Notes: generated by a model from the letters alone, not told the origin. Counted from the first letter of the stretch, positions 7,681 through 16,333 are shown. The stretch: 64,000 nt of DNA from Pseudomonas sp. RIT-PI-r (GCF_001297015.1 NZ_LIGE01000047.1:62001-126000); one strand, 5' to 3'. Translations and numbers: made by a program.

Positions 7681-9294
7681 ATGTTACGAATCACTGAACT
7701 CAAGCTGCCAATCGACCATCCCGAAGAAGACCTGCGCCCTGCCATCGTGCAGCGCCTGGGCATCGCCAGCGATGACTTGCTCGATTTCACCTTGTTCAAG
7801 CGCAGCTACGATGCGCGCAAAAAGTCCTCCGAACTGTGCTTCATCTACACCATCGACCTCCAAGTGCGCGACGAGGCCAAAGTGTTGGGCAAGTTCGCCG
7901 ACGACCGTAACGTCAACGTGGCGCCGGATGTCAGCTACAAATTCGTCGGTCAGGCGCCGAGCGACCTGAGCCAGCGCCCGATCGTCGTCGGTTTCGGCCC
8001 GTGCGGAATCTTCGCCGGCCTGCTGCTGGCGCAAATGGGCTTCAAGCCGATCGTCCTCGAGCGTGGCACGGAGGTCCGTCAGCGCACCAAGGACACCTGG
8101 GGCCTGTGGCGTAAAAGCGTACTCAACCCCGAGTCCAACGTGCAGTTCGGCGAAGGCGGCGCGGGCACGTTCTCCGACGGCAAGCTGTACAGCCAGATCA
8201 AGGATCCGAAATTCCTTGGCCGCAAAGTCCTGCACGAGTTCGTCAAGGCCGGCGCGCCGGAAGAAATCCTCTACGTCAGCAAGCCGCACATCGGTACGTT
8301 CCGTCTGACCGGCATGGTTGAAAACATGCGCGAACAGATCCGCGAATTGGGCGGTGAAGTGCGCTTCCAGGAACGCGTCACCGACGTGCTGATCGAAGAC
8401 GGCCAATTGGTCGGCGTCGAATTGGCCAGCGGCGAAACCCTGCATTCGAAACACGTGGTTCTGGCCCTCGGCCACAGCGCCCGCGACACTTTCCGCATGC
8501 TCCACAGCCGTGGCGTGTTCATGGAAGCCAAACCGTTCTCGGTGGGTTTCCGCATCGAACACCCGCAATCGCTGATCGACCGCGCGCGTCTGGGCAAATA
8601 TGCCGGCCACCCGAAACTGGGCGCCGCCGACTACAAACTGGTGCACCACGCCAAAAACGGCCGTTCGGTCTACAGCTTCTGCATGTGCCCGGGCGGCACC
8701 GTGGTCGCGGCGACTTCCGAGCCAAATCGCGTGGTCACCAACGGCATGAGCCAGTACTCGCGTAACGAGCGCAATGCCAACTCCGGCATCGTCGTTGGCA
8801 TCACCCCGGAAGTCGATTATCCGGGCGGGCCGCTGGCCGGGATCGAGTTGCAGGAACGTCTGGAATCCCACGCCTTTATCCTCGGCGGCAGCGATTACAA
8901 GGCGCCGGCGCAACTGGTTGGCGACTTCATCAACGACATTCCTTCGACCGAACTGGGCGAAGTCGAACCGTCGTACAAACCGGGTGTGGCGCTGGGTGAT
9001 CTGGCCTTGGCCTTGCCGGATTTTGCCATCGAGGCAATCCGCGAAGCGTTGCCGGCGTTCGAGAAGCAGATTCGCGGTTACTCGTTGCACGATGCGGTGT
9101 TGACCGGGATCGAGACCCGCACTTCCTCGCCGCTGCGCATTACCCGTAACGAGACGCTGCAGAGCATGAACGTCAAAGGCTTGTTCCCGGCCGGTGAAGG
9201 CGCGGGTTATGCGGGCGGGATTCTGTCGGCGGGTGTGGACGGGATTCGCATTGCTGAAGCCGTGGCGCGCGATATTCTCGGCCTGACTGACTGA
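7681..9294 (+). CDS. FAD-dependent oxidoreductase (COG2509-like)
   Basis: 537 residues from ATG 7681; the open frame extends upstream to a TTG at 7642, but the ATG fits family starts. Residues about 1-85 form a small N-terminal domain. The Rossmann FAD site IVVGFGPCGIFAG lies around residue 100, followed by the EGGAGTFSDGKL block. The C-terminal FPAGEGAGYAGGILSAGVDG is the second FAD-contact motif. This matches the large family of uncharacterised NAD(P)/FAD-dependent dehydrogenases (COG2509). Substrate unknown. It ends at a 25-bp perfect inverted repeat facing a convergent gene. Confidence 0.9.
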   Translation: MLRITELKLPIDHPEEDLRPAIVQRLGIASDDLLDFTLFKRSYDARKKSSELCFIYTIDLQVRDEAKVLGKFADDRNVNVAPDVSYKFVGQAPSDLSQRPIVVGFGPCGIFAGLLLAQMGFKPIVLERGTEVRQRTKDTWGLWRKSVLNPESNVQFGEGGAGTFSDGKLYSQIKDPKFLGRKVLHEFVKAGAPEEILYVSKPHIGTFRLTGMVENMREQIRELGGEVRFQERVTDVLIEDGQLVGVELASGETLHSKHVVLALGHSARDTFRMLHSRGVFMEAKPFSVGFRIEHPQSLIDRARLGKYAGHPKLGAADYKLVHHAKNGRSVYSFCMCPGGTVVAATSEPNRVVTNGMSQYSRNERNANSGIVVGITPEVDYPGGPLAGIELQERLESHAFILGGSDYKAPAQLVGDFINDIPSTELGEVEPSYKPGVALGDLALALPDFAIEAIREALPAFEKQIRGYSLHDAVLTGIETRTSSPLRITRNETLQSMNVKGLFPAGEGAGYAGGILSAGVDGIRIAEAVARDILGLTD

Positions 9295-9303
9295 CACAAA
9301 ACC

Positions 9304-9395
9304 CTGTAGGAGTGAGCCTGCTCGCGATAGCGGTAGTCCATTCAACATCAATGTTGAATGTTATTCCGCCATCGCGAGCAGGCTCACTCCTACAG
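9304..9395. repeat. Long perfect inverted repeat, family B (GGAGTGAGCCTGCTCGCGAT core)
   Basis: Arms at 9304-9328 and 9371-9395 are exact 25-bp complements around a 42-bp loop. It sits between two convergent genes, so it may stop transcription from both sides. A second copy lies at 57956-58044. Confidence 0.92.
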
Positions 9396-9409
9396 TTGAT
9401 TTCGGTGTG

Positions 9410-10504
9410 TCAGATATTGGCACGCAGGACTGAAGTCGGCAGCGCCTCACCGCGCTCGGCACTCGCCGCCACCGCTTCGATCAACCCAGCCAGCTCATAC
9501 CCCTGCGCCTGCAGCCAATCCTGATCGTAATACGTGTCGGCATACCGCTCGCCGCCATCGCACAGAATCGCCACGATCGACCCCGACTCCCCCGCCGCTT
9601 GCATCTGCTGCGCCGCCATCAAGGCGCCGATCAGATTGGTCCCGCTCGATCCGCCGACATGCCGGCCCAGACGCTGCGCCAGATAATGCATGGCCGCCAG
9701 CGACAAGGCGTCCGGCACCTTGACCATCGCATCGATCACCTTGGGCAGAAACGACGCCTCAACGCGAGGCCGGCCAATGCCTTCAATGCGCGAACCGCAA
9801 TCCAGACGCAAACTGGCATTGCCAGTCTGGTAGTAATCGAAGAACACCGAACGCTCGGCATCGGCGCACAACACGCGAGTGCAATGCTGGCGATAGCGCA
9901 CGTAACGACCGAGGGTAGCGGTGGTGCCGCCGGTGCCCGGACTGGAAATCAGCCAGCTTGGTTCCGGGTGCTTTTCGTAGCGCATCTGCTGGAAAATCGA
10001 TTCGGCGATGTTGTTGTTCGCACGCCAGTCAGTGGCGCGCTCGGCGTAGGTGAACTGATCAATGAAATGGCCATCGTGCTCACGGGCCAGACGCTCGGAT
10101 TCGGCGTAGATCTGCGTCGGATCTTTTACCAGATGGCTTTTGCCGCCATAGAACTCGATCTGCGCGATCTTCTCTTTGGAGGTGGTCGCTGGCATTACGG
10201 CAATGAATGGCAAACCGAGCATCCGCGCGAAATACGCCTCGGAAATCGCCGTCGAACCACTGGACGCCTCGATCACCGGCGCACCAGGTTTCAGCCAGCC
10301 GTTACACAGCGCGTAGAGAAACAGCGAACGGGCCAAGCGATGTTTAAGACTGCCGGTCGGATGGCTGGACTCATCCTTGAAGTACAACTCGATGCCCGCA
10401 AAACCTGGTAGCGGCAAAGGGATCAGGTGGGTGTCGGCGCTGCGCTGAAAATCCGCTTCGATGATGCGGATGGCTTCGCGGGCCCACTGTCGGTTGTCGC
10501 TCAT
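9410..10504 (-). CDS. PLP-dependent cysteine synthase-fold enzyme (possible cysteine desulfhydrase)
   Basis: 364 residues. The PLP lysine lies in HPTGSLKHRLA (about residue 54). The phosphate-binding and Asn/Ser loop is EASSGSTAISEAYFA, and SSPGTGGTTATLGRY is the glycine-rich PLP phosphate loop. It belongs to the cysteine synthase/cystathionine beta-synthase fold. The divergent form with GGSSGTNLIGA resembles the Cds1 group, whose Mycobacterium member is a cysteine desulfhydrase releasing H2S; that function is inferred here. Single gene, convergent with the FAD oxidoreductase. Confidence 0.85.
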   Translation of the reverse strand: MSDNRQWAREAIRIIEADFQRSADTHLIPLPLPGFAGIELYFKDESSHPTGSLKHRLARSLFLYALCNGWLKPGAPVIEASSGSTAISEAYFARMLGLPFIAVMPATTSKEKIAQIEFYGGKSHLVKDPTQIYAESERLAREHDGHFIDQFTYAERATDWRANNNIAESIFQQMRYEKHPEPSWLISSPGTGGTTATLGRYVRYRQHCTRVLCADAERSVFFDYYQTGNASLRLDCGSRIEGIGRPRVEASFLPKVIDAMVKVPDALSLAAMHYLAQRLGRHVGGSSGTNLIGALMAAQQMQAAGESGSIVAILCDGGERYADTYYDQDWLQAQGYELAGLIEAVAASAERGEALPTSVLRANI

Positions 10505-10754
10505 GGTGATGGTTCTCGTTGAATCGGCAGGAGATGAACCTGTTCGAAAGGCTCACTCATCAGCTTAGGAAAATTCCGATAGCGCGCACAGATACAGCTG
10601 AGTCTCAATATGTCAGGCAACTGCTAGGCTCAGCGTGGCTTGGGCCAGACACCTTGTAACGACATATAACAAAAAAGAATATAACTTTTGTTTTAACAAC
10701 TAACAGTACGGGTTAGGGTGTCCCACCTTTTTGACGATTCGATGGAGAGCGACC

Positions 10755-11942
10755 TTGCCTCTGCGTAGCACTTTCACGCGTTTCTTTCAGTTGGAAGCTG
10801 CCAGCGGTCTGTTATTGATCGCCGCAGCCGTCCTGGCCCTGATTATCAACAACTCGCCGCTGTCGTGGCTGTACACCGGCCTGCTCGACACCCCCGTGGT
10901 GGCGCAGATCGGTGCGTTGAAAATCGCTAAACCCCTGCTGCTGTGGATCAACGACGGTCTGATGGCGATGTTCTTCCTGCTTATCGGCCTGGAAGTGAAG
11001 CGCGAAGTCCTCGACGGCCAACTGTCAAAGCCCTCGCAAATCGTCCTGCCCGGCGCGGCAGCGATCGGCGGCATGCTGGTACCGGCGCTGATCTACTGGT
11101 TCCTCAACCGTGACAACCCGGCAGCCCTTGATGGCTGGGCGATTCCGACCGCGACCGACATCGCCTTCGCCCTCGGCGTATTGGCCTTGCTCGGCAAGCG
11201 TGTGCCGGTATCGCTGAAACTGTTCCTGATGACCCTGGCGATCATCGATGACCTCGGTGCCATCGTGATCATCGCGATCTTCTACTCCGGCGAACTCTCG
11301 ACCCTGTCGCTGGGTCTGGCGGCGGCCTGCATTGCGTCGCTGGTGGCGATGAACCGGCTCGGGGTGGTCAAACTCGGGCCCTACATGATCATCGGTCTGA
11401 TCCTCTGGGTTTGTGTACTCAAAAGCGGAGTGCACGCGACGCTGGCCGGCGTGACCCTGGCCTTCTGCATTCCACTGCGCACGAAAAACGCCGAGCCGTC
11501 GCCACTGCTGACCCTGGAACATGCGCTGCATCCGTGGGTGGCCTACGGCATCCTGCCGCTATTCGCCTTCGCCAACGCTGGCCTGTCGCTGAGCGGCGTC
11601 ACCATGGAAAGCTTCACCCATCACGTGCCGATGGGTATTGCGGTCGGCCTGCTGCTGGGCAAGACCGTCGGTGTGTTCGGTCTGACCTGGCTCGCGGTCA
11701 AAACCGGCATCGCCGCCCTGCCGCAAGGCGCCAACTGGGGTCAGGTGCTGGGCGTGGCGATCCTCTGCGGCATTGGCTTCACCATGAGCCTGTTTGTCGG
11801 CTCGCTGGCGTTTGAGCCGGGTGTGAGTGACTACGCAGGCATGGACCGGATGGGCATTTTGACCGGGTCGATTCTGGCGGCGTTGATTGGTTATGCGGTG
11901 ACGGCGGCGGCGAGTCGCCGGAATACTCTGCAAAACGTCTGA
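10755..11942 (+). CDS. nhaA: Na+/H+ antiporter NhaA
   Basis: 395 residues with about 12 membrane segments. The start is TTG 10755 with GGAG 8 bp upstream; this gives the family start MPLRSTFTRFFQLEAA, whereas an earlier TTG at 10731 lies before the ribosome site. Conserved features are TDIAFALGVLALLGKRVP and the aspartate pair in IIDDLGAIVIIA, which carries Na+ and H+ in E. coli NhaA. It exports sodium at alkaline pH from the inner membrane. The 250 bp upstream (10505-10754) hold an AT-rich stretch suited to a promoter but no further gene. Confidence 0.96.
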   Translation: MPLRSTFTRFFQLEAASGLLLIAAAVLALIINNSPLSWLYTGLLDTPVVAQIGALKIAKPLLLWINDGLMAMFFLLIGLEVKREVLDGQLSKPSQIVLPGAAAIGGMLVPALIYWFLNRDNPAALDGWAIPTATDIAFALGVLALLGKRVPVSLKLFLMTLAIIDDLGAIVIIAIFYSGELSTLSLGLAAACIASLVAMNRLGVVKLGPYMIIGLILWVCVLKSGVHATLAGVTLAFCIPLRTKNAEPSPLLTLEHALHPWVAYGILPLFAFANAGLSLSGVTMESFTHHVPMGIAVGLLLGKTVGVFGLTWLAVKTGIAALPQGANWGQVLGVAILCGIGFTMSLFVGSLAFEPGVSDYAGMDRMGILTGSILAALIGYAVTAAASRRNTLQNV

Positions 11943-11963
11943 AACGCTTCCTTAAGAAATCAT

Positions 11964-11990
11964 AGCCCTTCTATATAGAGGGGCTTGGCT
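11964..11990 (+). terminator. Possible terminator after nhaA
   Basis: An imperfect hairpin, AGCCCTTCTA against TATAGAGGGGCT, 21 bp after the nhaA stop. It lacks a clear T run, so termination is uncertain. Confidence 0.4.
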
Positions 11991-12061
11991 CTGAACCTTG
12001 CAAGTGTGCTATATCTTTCATTGACAGCCACACCTACGCAACATCGTTTCTGGAGTCATCC

Positions 12062-12331
12062 ATGTCACGTAAAGCAGAAAAACGCCCAATGACGGACGAT
12101 CAGATTTCCGTACAGGAATCGCGAATTCCGGATATCGCTCTGAAGGCATTCAGCAACGCGTACAAGATGGCGCTCGCCAATGGCGCCGCGGTGCTCGTTG
12201 CTAAAGATGGTCAGCTGTTTGAAGTGACAGAGAAGAGTTCTGTCGCTTTGCGCACAATCGGTACCTACGGAAACCTGAAAAGCGGCACTCGCCTGCACAT
12301 CAACAAATCCTCGAAACAGGTCACTTCTTGA
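12062..12331 (+). CDS. Small protein upstream of a zeta-type kinase, candidate antitoxin
   Basis: 89 residues, mostly helical at the N-terminus (IALKAFSNAYKMALANGAAVLVAKDGQLFEV) with a basic C-terminus. GGAG precedes the ATG. Its stop overlaps the TTG start of the zeta-like gene by 4 bp (TTGA), so the two are translationally coupled. The overlap, small size and partner suggest an antitoxin or accessory protein, but I do not recognise a named antitoxin domain. The gene and those up to 14.7 kb have a less GC-rich, mixed codon use, consistent with acquisition. Confidence 0.65.
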   Translation: MSRKAEKRPMTDDQISVQESRIPDIALKAFSNAYKMALANGAAVLVAKDGQLFEVTEKSSVALRTIGTYGNLKSGTRLHINKSSKQVTS

Positions 12332-13067
12332 GCACACCGAGAATACGGATATTCGCTGGGCCCAACGGGTCAGGAAAAAGCACTTTCAATCGACTGGTTC
12401 CCGCGCATTTGCTGGGCAACTACATAAATCCTGATGACATAGAGCGCTCAATCAAAGATACCGGTTTTTTTGACTTCACCTCTTATCGTATCGAAGACCA
12501 CAAGAAGACATTTTTGAGTTTTTCCGTGAGCACGCTTTGCTCAAGAAAGCCCCTCACTCATTGGCAAAGCTGGATTCTCTGACAATTGACGGTGAACGGC
12601 TCAGCTTCGCAAATACTGAAATCGACTCCTACGTCGCATCAGCCCTTTCCGACTTCATACGAAGATCTTTGATCAAAGAGCGCATCAGCTTTACGTTTGA
12701 AACCGTCATGTCGTCCTCTGACAAGGTCAAACTGCTCGCTGAAGCTCACGCCTCCGGTTACAGAGTGTATGTTTACTACGTCGCTACCGCCGATCCTCAG
12801 ATCAACATTGCCAGGGTCGCCTATCGAGTCTCACAAGGCGGGCACAGCGTTCCCCCTGAAAAAATAGAAGCGCGGTATTGGAGATCTTTGGAGCTTCTAT
12901 CTGATGCCATCCTGACCTCCAACAGAGCTTATATTTTCGATAACTCGGATGAAGGTAGCGAGGGCCTCACGCAGATTGCGGAAATCACTGATGGCGAGTT
13001 GATTGAAATCAAATCAGATACTCAGCCACCGTGGTTCAAAGAGTTCGTGCTCGACAAATTACTGTAG
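12328..13067 (+). pseudogene. Zeta-toxin-like P-loop kinase interrupted by a -1 frameshift
   Basis: The first frame (12328-12582) gives the Walker A loop FAGPNGSGKSTF and INPDDIERS. The second (from about 12516 to 13067) gives FTFETVMSS, VYYVATADP, VSQGGHSVPPEKIEARYWRS and AYIFDNS. These are successive blocks of one COG4185/zeta-type kinase of about 246 residues. The break maps to a run of five T at 12511-12515: with six T the frame would read KKTFFEFFREHALLKK straight into the second part. So one base is missing, by mutation or by an assembly error in the homopolymer. Zeta kinases phosphorylate UDP-N-acetylglucosamine or other small substrates. The product here should be truncated unless slippage occurs. 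Confidence 0.82.
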
Positions 13068-13210
13068 TGCGCTGAACGAATTTTTCCTGAGGGCTCAATC
13101 CTCTGAGTCTCGAACAACAGCCTATCTACAGATCAGAATCCGTCGAACAATCCCCACGTCTTTAGAGACGCGTCCTACAGCCACCATTTTCCTCCTTCGT
13201 TAACGTTGCG

Positions 13211-13230
13211 CAGCCCTTTGCGAAGGGCTG
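13211..13230 (+). promoter_or_regulatory. Perfect 8-bp hairpin upstream of the bacteriocin gene
   Basis: CAGCCCTT-TGCG-AAGGGCTG, ending 26 bp before the bacteriocin start. There is no T run, so it is not a standard terminator; it could affect the mRNA leader. The 189-bp gap 13068-13256 holds no other gene. A shorter dyad, GTCTTTAGAGAC, lies near 13159, and I found no CTG-N10-CAG LexA box. Confidence 0.5.
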
Positions 13231-13256
13231 TCGATGGATGAGCGAAAGGACGATCA

Positions 13257-14477
13257 GTGGCTCGCAACAAGGAGATTCCTCGGGCTCAAAACCCACCGCA
13301 AGGCGACGGGCATCACGTCACCTACCGCCATATGACGGCCACTGAACTGGCCGAGCGCGACGCCAGACAAAACGCTTACGACGGCATGCTGGCGCGGCAG
13401 GAGGCTTTCGAGCGCAGCCGTGAGGTGGCGGTCAAAAAGACAGAGGCCGTTCGTGCCGGCTGCGTATTCGCCAAGTCCTGCAAATTGCCGGATGCGATTA
13501 TCGATTACTCCAGTCCTTCGGGGATGGTGCCGACTGACAGCCTGAAGGATTACGGCGACCTGATCCTGCTAGGCGCGCGTGAGGCCGATGAAAACGGCGC
13601 AGTTCCTCTAAAGAAAATCGGTGCGACAGCTATTCCAGTTGGGTTTGGCAGTCTGGCGTTGGCGGGATCGGTGTTTGAAGCACTGCCCGCTGCTTTATCT
13701 AGTGCGGCTGTTGCGCCTTTAGTTGGTTTGGTTGCGCTGTTCATGCCATCGAGCCTTGGTGACAGCGCGCTCTATACCGACGAACAACTGCGTGGACTTG
13801 AACAGGCGCGAACGCGTGTTCGGTTGAGGGTCGAACAGCAGGCCGACGGCTGCCTGAAGGGCTACGGCTTCTACACCGGCAAGAATCGCGATTGGGAAAT
13901 GGTTGATGTCGTGCAGTTCAAGTTGCGTGGCAGCCAGTTCATTGCTGACTTGGGCGAAGGCGTAGAACTGATCTGGACGCCTGCTGTAGATGGCTCGGAC
14001 ATCCTTGGTATTCCCGCGCTGGAGGCTGCACCGCAGGCACCGAACATCTGGGTTTATCCGCCGACGAAAGCGGCAGAAGGGATTCTGGTTAACCCGGTTT
14101 ATCCGCCGGAGTACCGGGATTTTATTCTGGTGTTTCCCCCTAACTCCGGGGTTCGGCCGGTTTATATTGTTCTAAATGTTCGACGCCACGGTACCGCCGA
14201 AGCTGGACATACCTACCATCCTGCTCCCGAAACACGCGATATCACTGCATTTCCCGGTTTGAGAAGAGCAAAAAAGAAAACCCCATACGCGGGTGGTCTC
14301 CGAGATCGCTGGACGGATGCGAAAGGCAGAACAATATATGAATGGGATTTTCTACATGGAGAACTTGAGACGTACCGGGCAAGTGATGGCACTCACTTGG
14401 GATCGTTCGACCACAAAACCGGTAAGCAGTTAGATCCGCCAAAAAAGAAGAAACGCAGCATTAAGAAATTTCTATGA
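13257..14477 (+). CDS. S-type pyocin-like bacteriocin with colicin E3-type 16S rRNase domain
   Basis: 406 residues from GTG 13257 with AAAGGA upstream. Residues about 60-130 hold GCVFAKSCKLPDAII and a Gly/Ala hydrophobic stretch. Residues about 175-325 match the pyocin S translocation domain (GYGFYTGKNRDWE, ELIWTPAVDGSDILGIPALE, IWVYPPT). The last about 85 residues align with colicin E3/cloacin DF13: YHPAP, RWTDAKGRTIYEWD, HGELETYRASDG, LGSFDHKTG and IKKFL. The E3 catalytic set Asp510, His513, Glu517 and Arg545 appears as D364, H367, E371 and R400. E3 cleaves 16S rRNA in the decoding site. The protein is much shorter than S1/S2 pyocins and a large receptor-binding N-terminus seems absent. Immunity gene 7 bp downstream. 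Confidence 0.92.
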   Translation: MARNKEIPRAQNPPQGDGHHVTYRHMTATELAERDARQNAYDGMLARQEAFERSREVAVKKTEAVRAGCVFAKSCKLPDAIIDYSSPSGMVPTDSLKDYGDLILLGAREADENGAVPLKKIGATAIPVGFGSLALAGSVFEALPAALSSAAVAPLVGLVALFMPSSLGDSALYTDEQLRGLEQARTRVRLRVEQQADGCLKGYGFYTGKNRDWEMVDVVQFKLRGSQFIADLGEGVELIWTPAVDGSDILGIPALEAAPQAPNIWVYPPTKAAEGILVNPVYPPEYRDFILVFPPNSGVRPVYIVLNVRRHGTAEAGHTYHPAPETRDITAFPGLRRAKKKTPYAGGLRDRWTDAKGRTIYEWDFLHGELETYRASDGTHLGSFDHKTGKQLDPPKKKKRSIKKFL

Positions 14478-14484
14478 GGGGTCT

Positions 14485-14739
14485 ATGGGATTAAGAGCCA
14501 GGCTTGAATGGTATGACAAGAAAACTGAACTGGGCGAAGGAGAAGAGTTATCGAAAGACTTCGGTGACGACGGTTCAATTATCGAATCACTTGGAATGCC
14601 AATCGAAAATAATGTGAACAACGGAGGATTCGATGTGCCCTCGCAATGGGTCAATATCCTGCAACCCCATTTTAGACAAACCATTGATTTATCCTCTTTC
14701 GACTTTCAGGTCGCTTTCGTCTACCGCGACCATTGGTAA
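14485..14739 (+). CDS. Colicin E3-type immunity protein
   Basis: 84 residues, against 85 for colicin E3 Im3, with the same blocks: MGLRARLEWYDK, EELSKDFGDDGSI, NNVNNGGFDV and a YRDHW C-terminus. Im3 binds the rRNase domain of the toxin and protects the producer. GAGGGG lies 5 bp before the ATG and only 7 bp separate it from the toxin stop, so the pair is cotranscribed and ends at a strong terminator. Acidic, as expected for pairing with a basic nuclease domain. Confidence 0.94.
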   Translation: MGLRARLEWYDKKTELGEGEELSKDFGDDGSIIESLGMPIENNVNNGGFDVPSQWVNILQPHFRQTIDLSSFDFQVAFVYRDHW

Positions 14740-14749
14740 GCGACCAACA

Positions 14750-14785
14750 AAAAACCCCGACCAGTCACCTGATCGGGGTTTTCTT
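14750..14785 (+). terminator. Rho-independent terminator after the immunity gene
   Basis: AAAACCCCGA stem, loop, TCGGGG, then TTTTCTTT. An A run on the left makes it usable from both directions, also serving the convergent glycine-zipper gene. Confidence 0.9.
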
Positions 14786-14800
14786 TACCCCGAATTCCGC

Positions 14801-15265
14801 TTAGTGCGAAACGCGGCTGGTCCCGCCAACGGTGGAGATGCGCACGCGCTCGCCAACGCGGAACACTTCATTCTCCTGAACCTGCTGCACGTAGGCACGC
14901 ATGCTGCCGTCGTCTTCACGCACGGTGATTTCCACACCCTGGGTACGGGTCAGACCTTCTTCAGTCGCCGAGCCGATCAGGCCACCGGCCACCGCACCGA
15001 TGACCGCAGCAACGATGCTGCCCTTGCCGCCGCCGATAGCGCTGCCGCCAACACCGCCGACTGCCGCACCGGCGAGGCCGCCGATCGGGGTTTTGGTGCC
15101 TTCGATCTTGACCGGGCGCAGGGATTCGATGGTGCCCATGCGAATCGTCTGCACGCGACGCGCTTCGTCACGGGAGTAGGAGTCACCGGTCAGGCTCGAT
15201 TGGCAGCCGGTAAGCAACATCGCCATCGTGGAAAAGGAAGCAACCAGCAGAACAGACTTACGCAT
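14801..15265 (-). CDS. Glycine-zipper outer-membrane lipoprotein (SlyB/PcpL-like)
   Basis: 154 residues from ATG 15265, with GGAG upstream; in-frame starts farther out are rejected because the signal peptide begins at MRKSVLLV. The lipobox LTGC gives the lipidated cysteine at about 21. Residues about 60-100 carry glycine-zipper repeats (GGLAGAAVGGVGGSAIGGG and AVIGAVAGGLIGSA), followed by a beta domain. This is the SlyB/Pcp type, which inserts in the outer membrane and is linked to envelope stability. Monocistronic, with an AT-rich upstream region. Confidence 0.9.
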   Translation of the reverse strand: MRKSVLLVASFSTMAMLLTGCQSSLTGDSYSRDEARRVQTIRMGTIESLRPVKIEGTKTPIGGLAGAAVGGVGGSAIGGGKGSIVAAVIGAVAGGLIGSATEEGLTRTQGVEITVREDDGSMRAYVQQVQENEVFRVGERVRISTVGGTSRVSH

Positions 15266-15443
15266 AGCATCAACTCCAAAGAAACATATAGTCATTAAAC
15301 TCCGTGGCTTGACGCCTGTCACGACGCAGCCCGGACAAATTCGCTTTCATTCAGGCGCGGTACAGACGCCGCACGCATTCCCTGACATAGCCCTACAGTA
15401 GCGCCAAATTGCCGATTCTGCGCCACCCGACCCCAGGATTTTC

Positions 15444-15680
15444 ATGGATTACTTCATCATCGTCGTCACCACGGCCGCCGGTTTGTACTTCCATTGGTGG
15501 TTGTACGTGCGGATCAAACGCTGGATGGATCGCGACCTGGCGCTGTCATTGGCCGGCAAGGACGAGGGCAAACGCGCCTTCATGCTCGAACAGTTGGCGA
15601 ACGCTTAGGCGCAGAAGATCAAGCGCCGGGATCTGCCGAAGTGGCTGGAGGCCGCAGCGGCAGGCTATCCCGCTCGGTAG
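15444..15680 (+). pseudogene. Small membrane-anchored protein with in-frame amber codon
   Basis: ATG 15444 opens a 54-codon frame (MDYFIIVVTTAAGLYFHWW then a basic segment RIKRWMDRD) ending at TAG 15606-15608. The same frame then continues for 23 codons (AQKIKRRDLPKWLEAAAAG) to TAG 15678-15680, with coding-like composition and just before the pdxH stop. The continuous form would be 78 residues: one N-terminal membrane helix and a charged cytoplasmic tail. I infer that the first TAG replaced a Glu or Gln codon. The short form may still be functional, since the membrane helix is intact. No recognised domain. It faces pdxH tail to tail. Confidence 0.6.
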
Positions 15681-15685
15681 ACTGT

Positions 15686-16333
15686 TCAGGGTGCCAGACG
15701 TTCAAGAATCCAGTCGGCGCCCTGCACACGGTAGTTGAGGCGATCGTGCAGACGGCTCGGACGGCCCTGCCAGAACTCGATGCGCTCAGGCAGCAAGCGG
15801 TAACCGCCCCAATGTTCGGGGCAGTCGGGTTGGCTATCGGAGAAACGCTGTTCGGTGGCTTTGAGCAGATCTTCCAGTTCACCGCGCCCGTTGATCACCC
15901 GGCTCTGCGGTGATGCCCAGGCACCGAGACGGCTGCCCAGCGGACGCACCTGATAATACGCATCGGACTCCGCAGGGGTGACCTTCACCACCCGCCCTTC
16001 GATGCGCACTTGGCGCTCGAGGGTCGGCCAGAAGAAGGTCATGGCAGCGAACGGGTTGGCCGCCAGATGCTGGCCCTTGGCGCTGTCGTAGTTGGTGAAG
16101 AAGGTGAAGCCCTGCTCGTCCAGCCCCTTGAGCAGCAGAATGCGGCAATGCGGTCGCCCAGCCATGTCGACCGTGGCCAGGGTCATGGCGTTGGCTTCCA
16201 CCGGTGCCTGTTCGGTTTTCACCGCGTCGGCGAACCACTGATGGAACAACGCAAACGGCTCGGCCGGGGCTTGCGCCTCGGTCAGACCATCCCGGGTGTA
16301 ATCACGACGCATATCTGCCAGAGCCTGGGTCAT
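15686..16333 (-). CDS. pdxH: Pyridoxamine 5'-phosphate oxidase PdxH
   Basis: 215 residues, typical length. Conserved FMN- and substrate-binding blocks are RILLLKGLDEQGFTFFTNY, the SAKG turn, FFWPTLERQVRIEG and the C-terminal RLHDRLNY with WILERLAP. It oxidises pyridoxine or pyridoxamine 5'-phosphate to pyridoxal phosphate, the last step of the salvage pathway, in the cytoplasm. It lies 24 bp downstream of the OmpA gene on the same strand and is probably part of its transcript. Confidence 0.97.
   Translation of the reverse strand: MTQALADMRRDYTRDGLTEAQAPAEPFALFHQWFADAVKTEQAPVEANAMTLATVDMAGRPHCRILLLKGLDEQGFTFFTNYDSAKGQHLAANPFAAMTFFWPTLERQVRIEGRVVKVTPAESDAYYQVRPLGSRLGAWASPQSRVINGRGELEDLLKATEQRFSDSQPDCPEHWGGYRLLPERIEFWQGRPSRLHDRLNYRVQGADWILERLAP

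Noticed and set aside
12511..12515. Programmed ribosomal frameshift in the zeta-like gene
   Set aside because: A T run is slippery in principle, but there is no typical heptamer or clear downstream stem, and zeta kinases are normally single-frame; mutation or assembly error is simpler.
12062..14739. Prophage or integrative element around the zeta and bacteriocin genes
   Set aside because: No integrase, attachment repeats, tRNA target or structural phage genes in or next to the region.
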